Assembly (NCBI GenBank): GCA_963277665.1
Contig: OY728130.1
Span: 1,368,266,393-1,368,330,392, forward strand
DNA length: 64,000 nucleotides
Source: Viscum album
Lineage: Eukaryota > Streptophyta > Magnoliopsida > Santalales > Viscaceae
Reading direction: 5' to 3'
Shown: piece after piece, positions 59,600 through 64,000 of the stretch
How the letters are laid out: the number at the start of each line of letters is the position of its first letter
How positions within the stretch are numbered: the stretch's first letter is position 1
Notes under the pieces: generated by a model
The model's input: the letters and a program-made list of their open reading frames with translations, nothing else
Told to the model about the DNA's origin: nothing
Databases searched by the model: none
Made by a program: the position numbers and the translations under genes

Positions 59600-60136
59600 T
59601 CACTTTTTCTTTAAAAATGAAATATACATATCTTGTTCTTCAAGAGTCATGGCCACACTGATTAAAGTGGGGCATGGATCCTCTTTTGTACCCAGATTTA
59701 TTTCTCTGAGTTCATCCATGGTGGTAGAGATACCCTCTTCAAATGCTTGAGGAGCATCTCTGAGATCTTCCTCTTCTTCTTCAACATGTGTTATTTCTTC
59801 CATTTCTACTTGCATAGTAGATGATGAAGTAGGATTTTCATGATTAGAATAGATGTCAAAATTTTCACATCTTGAAGAAGAAGCTTCCATTTCTGACCCG
59901 ATTGATGATGAAGGGTCTTCCTTGGTAAATAAAGAGGATATGATGGATTGATAATCGACATCATTGTTCACCTATGATGTTTCTATAACTTCTTCTGACC
60001 TGATTGGTGAAGAATAGACTTGTTGGATTTCAGCAGATGAAATGAAGATGTCACCATTTGGGCTTTCATCACTGCTTGGAGGATCACAAATTTCTCCCAT
60101 GTTGTCCAGCTCGATTTCCGTAATTGACATTATGGA
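59600..60136 (-). pseudogene. linker between protease and RT
   Basis: The 123-codon frame 59600-59971 is acidic (a run of E near residue 62) and ends with 'DELREINLGTKEDP' and 'ISVAMTLEEQ', the standard lead-in to Tat RT. It is in phase with both neighbours. A further stretch to 60136 is also acidic. In Ogre elements an intron lies in this area; I see no clear splice pair here. Confidence 0.65.
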
Positions 60137-60690
60137 TCATTCCATAAGAGTATTTTGATTTGGGTCTATCTTGTCAATTTGACTGATAGGCAATACATAA
60201 TCTGTACTCACATGCGCAAATGGATTTACTGGAATCTTTTCCAAACCATACAGAGCATTAACTTTGGTAATCTCCTTTGTTGTGGATTTCTCCCTTCCCT
60301 TCATGTGATAGAATTCTACCTCAATGTATTGAGACTCACATGTCTTGAACAGGGCCTTATCACCATATAATGTCCCAACTTTACCATAGAAACAATATTT
60401 GAGACATTGATGGTATGATGAAGGGATAGCTGCATGTTGATGTAGACATGGTCTCCCAAGCAAGATGTTGAAGGCTGAGTCTTGATCAACAACCATGAAA
60501 TCTGAATTGGATACAAGATCTCCAAACTGAGTTCTAAGTGTAACTTCACCCAGTGGTTCTTGTTCATTTTTATCATATCCTTGTAACATCATGGTAGAAG
60601 GAGATAAATCATATTCTGTGAGGTCCAATCGACGAAGTGTACGAATGGGCATGAGGTTGACTCCTGAAACATTGTCAATGAAAGCTCTTC
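60137..60690 (-). pseudogene. Tat/Ogre aspartic protease
   Basis: The frame 60137-60652 contains 'NLMPIRTLRRLDLTEYDLSP' and 'VVDQDSAFNILLGRPCLHQH', then 'SSYHQCLKY', the classic Tat protease blocks. The active site just upstream (near 60665-60685) reads D-N-V-S-G in place of D-x-G-S/T-G, so it is altered. A TGA at 60689 separates it from gag, in phase. It would cut the polyprotein. Confidence 0.85.
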
Positions 60691-61744
60691 AGACATCTAC
60701 GCCATTGAACTTTCCAGATAAGTACAAAGGTCTAATATTCCCATGCATGACATCATCTTCATCTTCATCAGTAAAAGATATTATTTCATGGAATTCTGTA
60801 GGATTATTCTCTATGTGATAGACTTCAGCTAAAGTAATTTCATTTTCAAACTCCTGAGGACTTGACAAAGCCTCGATGAGTGCCTCCCGAAGATCCTTTG
60901 ATAGATTCAAAGAATCCAGAATTGATAACTTGGCTGGTACTTGGGCCAAGTGTTTCAGTATATCATAATTTTGATCCAGAAGTCTACGTTTCCCAATAGG
61001 AACATGTGGTTTAGCAGGTGCCTTGGAAGCAGATGCTTTGGAAGTTGATGCATCTTGTATTAGGATAGAAGTTGGAAATATTCCTGGTTTTGGAAGATTA
61101 GACTGATTAAATCCATTCACTTGCTGAGAGGAAGAAGATGGAACCTTCAACCGATCTTCCAGAATAACTGTGCCAGGACTGAATTTGCTATTGGTAGAAG
61201 AACTTGCTTGTTCTTTCTGAGCTCGCTGAAGGGCTCTACAACGAGTTTCTGCTGCATACACAGTTCTAGCAGGGGTAGAATTGGAAGAGTGACTTCTGAA
61301 AGATCCACGTCTTCCGCTGTATCCTGAGCCTCTAGAACTTCCTCTTATTCCTCTATTTGATACAGGGAATTCAGGCTCATCGAAATCGAAACTACGACTG
61401 GCATATGGATCTATTAATTGAATCTTATTAACAGAACCGAAAATCAACTCTTCATCCGATGAATACTCTGCCTGACTAGCCAATTTAAGCTGTTCCATTT
61501 GGTGGGGTGGTGCCCGTAGCTTTGAATTAGATGACATGAAGTCTGCCAGAGTCAAAGACAACTTATGCTTTGAAACATACTCATCTTCTTCTGATTCTTT
61601 CTCTTTCTTGGAATTATGCCGCCCTTTTGAGGATTTTCCCTTTGAAGAGGATTTTGCTGCGGTATTCATGGCAGAAGGTACAATTGGTTTCTTCAATTGT
61701 GTTTGCAAAATAGCATGAGTTCGGTTGATCATCTTTCTGACCAT
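60689..61744 (-). pseudogene. gag-protease connecting region, 351 codons open
   Basis: This is the longest open frame of the element. It is basic at the N-terminus (KSSSKGKSSKGRH near residues 32-44), has an RG/GR-rich patch (residues ~130-155, suggestive of nucleic-acid binding), a Ser-rich middle and an acidic end before the protease. It is in phase with protease, RT and most of integrase. The methionine is internal: coding continues upstream in this frame into 'KYDDW' and then shifts frame near 61800. Confidence 0.75.
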
Positions 61745-64000
61745 CCAATCATCATATTTTATTTGTATTTTTGATTTTGACTTCTTTCCACTCGCCTTCC
61801 TCCTTTGGAACTGTAGCAGTACATGCTACTTGGGCTGAAGAGCCTTTCAGTTTTACTTGTCCTGAGTTGACCATCTTTTGCAGGAGGTATTTGAAGAAAA
61901 AACACTCCTAGATGGTATGTACTAGCATTTGATGAAAGGGAAAATAATTGGGACGGTATTCATATCCTTCCTTGTTTGTCCTCTTGGGCCTTGGCAGCTG
62001 AACAAAATTATTCTCCATAGCCAAAATGAAGTAACCAGGAACTTGTTCATTTCGGAAAGAGTATGTTTTGCTCTTCATATCCTCAAATTGTTTCTGTCTT
62101 TGATCATCTTGACAAAACGACCTTTGTTGTTGACGCTCAGGAGGTGGAGCCCCTCAATAAGATTAAGGTTTTGAGGTAGAAGCAGGTGCATGTTCTTGTT
62201 TAAGCATAACTGTAGCAGTTTATCCTTTACCCATTCTCCTTCCTGGAGCTGATGGAATTACATGAGATTTAGCCTTAGTCTGTATAAGATAATCTTCAAT
62301 CTGTTGAGCGATTGAAGTAAGGTCTCGAAACCCTCCTGTGTATTTCACAGGGATCAGCGGCGTGTGTAATTCATCACGCAAATTTGCTACACAGATTGGC
62401 AACCGTTTCTCTTGAGGGAGTGCTAAGCTTAGGGAATATGTTAATCCCTTCCAGCGATCAATGAAATTAGAGACTCTTTCATTCTCCCTTTGCTTATAGT
62501 TTGTAAGATCGAAAACTAATGTCTTTGGAAAAGTTGAGCTTAATTAAAGAAGAAATTGTTGACATAGATCTTCCCATCCGGTAATTGACCGAGATTTCAA
62601 GCTTGTATACCAGACAAAAGATGGTCCTTGCATGGTTCACACAAAACATCTGAGTTTGATTGCTTCTTGCTTCTCCATAGTTCCCATCATAGGATCACAA
62701 AAAGACACGTAATGTGTCAAATGTTGTCCAGGATCGCCTGATCCATTGAAAATAGGGAATACATGATTCCCAAAATTTGATGGGGGAGATATTGAATCTA
62801 CCCATTCCGGGTAAGCTTTCTTTTCTGGTTGAACCTGCACACGCTTTCCTTCCATAGTCTCTAACCGAGATGTTAATGACTCAATGGTAGTTATTAACTT
62901 TTGAGAAACATCTGGTTGAACTTGGACTTGGGAAGGTTCAATGACTGGAGTTTGGACAAGTATGGAAGCTGGTACTACAACCGATGGCAGTACTGCCAAT
63001 TTTTGTTGCACTTGACCCAAAGGATTAGACCTGTGAGGGTGTACTGATAAAGGAGGATATTCTTGATCCAACTCAGTATCTGTAACAAACTCCCTTGGCT
63101 GACTGACTCCAGAACGCTTAGGAGGAATACTACCTTGAAGTAGTTCTGCGTTCAACCTCCTCAATTCTTTTATTTCTTCCTTGTGTTGCACAAATCTTTG
63201 CTCTATTGAGAGAGATTGTCCTTCTCCAGAGGAAGGATATGTAACCTGATTCTTTCCCTTCCCCTTGTTTGATCCCTTTTGGAGAGGGGGAAGTGGGTTA
63301 TTTGAAGGAACACCCTGATTTTGTGTAAACCTTTGATTTCATGTACGCACAACTTCTTCATTTTTGTCTGTGCATACAACTTCTTGAACATGAACCTCTT
63401 CATCTGATCCCTCTGAATGAGTCTCATTTGGTGAATCAGCAAAAACGGTATTGATGACATTGATTGATGCATAACGCATCACATCCATTCTATCAGCATT
63501 TTTGTGATATTGTCTTCCTCCATGTCTTTGATGAGACATTGCCTTTTGTTGATTCAATCCCTCAGGAACTTCTTGGTGAACCGTAATTTGGAGAGAATCT
63601 CCTAATAATTTGGCTCTTCGTTCCTCTTGAGGCTTCTTCCCCAATTGAGAAAAGACCGAATTTCTCTGAGGAGGGGATTGATGATTTGAAAAATTCCCCA
63701 GTCTGGTGGACTGGGGCTGTTCCTGCTGTCTTTGCTCAACTCCTTGAATCTTATTTGTTGATTACGATGGTTTAGTTAAAAGAGTCCCCAGTTTGGAAAG
63801 CTGGGGTGGCTCTTGACATGTTATGTCTGAGAATTTCTTAAAAGCTCTCCTGATCTTATGGACCTTAGTCCAGAAATTAGCTGGATGCATCAACCTGTAT
63901 CCACTTTTATCACCCGGTTCAAAAGACCGTTGGATGATTTCTGACACTTCTGTCACTTGATGATGTGCTTGCTCTATACGAGAGGCCTATTCAATATTCT
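61745..64000 (-). pseudogene. Tat/Ogre gag (N-terminus beyond window)
   Basis: One frame runs from the window edge through 63956, 63339, 63191-62637 and 62402-62220, interrupted by stops near 63759, 63336, ~62634 and 62540. It includes 'FPIFNGSGDPGQHLTHYVSF' (residues ~144-163 of the 62637-63191 frame). Past the stops come 'TGWEDLCQQFL' and 'NERVSNFIDRWKGL', the Retrotrans_gag (PF03732) blocks. A region near 61870-61900 ('CFFFKYLLQKMVNSG') matches the end of Tat gag zinc-finger regions. A frameshift lies between ~62220 and 61800. Gag forms the particle around element RNA. Confidence 0.8.

Larger units (their letters stand above)
21089..64000 (+). mobile_element. Large-LTR Ty3/gypsy-type element B, twice interrupted
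   Basis: The 5' LTR starts at 21089 (TATAACACCC, decayed from TGTAACACC). It is split by copia 2 (21930-38778) and resumes to 42620, followed by a tRNA-Met primer site, a ~1.3-kb interior, a polypurine region and the 3' LTR start at 43936. The 3' LTR stops at 45670, where the Tat/Ogre element begins, so the rest of B should lie right of the window. B is related to element A: same LTR start, same conserved LTR modules and the same short non-coding interior. Confidence 0.75.
45671..64000 (-). mobile_element. Tat/Ogre-type Ty3/gypsy retrotransposon with antisense gene
   Basis: From right to left on the minus strand it encodes gag, protease, RT, RNase H, a second archaeal-type RNase H, and integrase. 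Then come ~8 kb holding tandem repeats and a plus-strand gene, a polypurine tract at 48465, and the 3' LTR to 45671. Dual RNase H and a long repeat-filled 3' region mark the Tat lineage, which includes Ogre, Grande and Retand. The 5' LTR and the start of gag lie beyond 64000. Few stops and higher GC than its host show it is the youngest large element here. Confidence 0.85.

Noticed and set aside
60155..61718. Plus-strand frames opposite protease and gag
   Set aside because: Shadows of the well-supported minus-strand polyprotein.

Overview
The window looks like nuclear DNA from a flowering plant with a large, repeat-filled genome. I find no convincing host gene, tRNA, rRNA or CRISPR array in 64 kb. 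Almost everything can be assigned to nested transposable elements. The first ~45.6 kb is very AT-rich and heavily decayed: element frames are broken by many stops, mostly explicable as C-to-T or G-to-A changes. The last ~18 kb is richer in GC and much better preserved. No genus can be named from this sequence.

Layout. (1) 1-~5780: minus-strand Ty1/copia element, of which RT, integrase, protease, gag, primer site and 5' LTR are visible. (2) 5801-~7020: decayed plus-strand L1-type LINE. (3) 7231-19947: plus-strand Ty3/gypsy-type element with very long LTRs (4.5 and 6.4 kb), a tRNA-Met primer site and only ~1.8 kb of non-coding interior. It resembles a LARD derived from a Tekay/Del-like chromovirus, and its 3' LTR carries a private 1928-bp tandem duplication. 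(4) 19948-21088: spacer with a minisatellite. (5) 21089 to beyond the window: a second, related large-LTR element ('B'). Its 5' LTR is split by a complete minus-strand copia element (21930-38778). That copia element has an extra env-position reading frame like Sireviruses, and its gag is split by a 5.8-kb CACTA DNA transposon (30590-36379) holding an array of nine 183-bp repeats.

(6) 45671-64000: B's 3' LTR is interrupted by a minus-strand Ty3/gypsy element of the Tat/Ogre type. Its gag, protease, RT, RNase H, second (archaeal-type) RNase H and integrase read right to left from the window end to ~56355. Between integrase and the 3' LTR lies a multi-exon gene on the opposite (plus) strand, with its own TATA box, encoding a plant mobile domain (PMD) and a coiled-coil tail (49029-53449). 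Several tandem repeat families surround it. This antisense, intron-bearing passenger gene, together with a divergent promoter pair in a field of CpG-rich CTTGCGCG motifs, is the most interesting system in the window.

Insertion order inferred from nesting: B is older than copia 2 and than the Tat/Ogre element; copia 2 is older than the CACTA element. Coordinates of element ends come from reading paired ends by eye. Domain calls come from recognising conserved motifs in translations, not from database searches.
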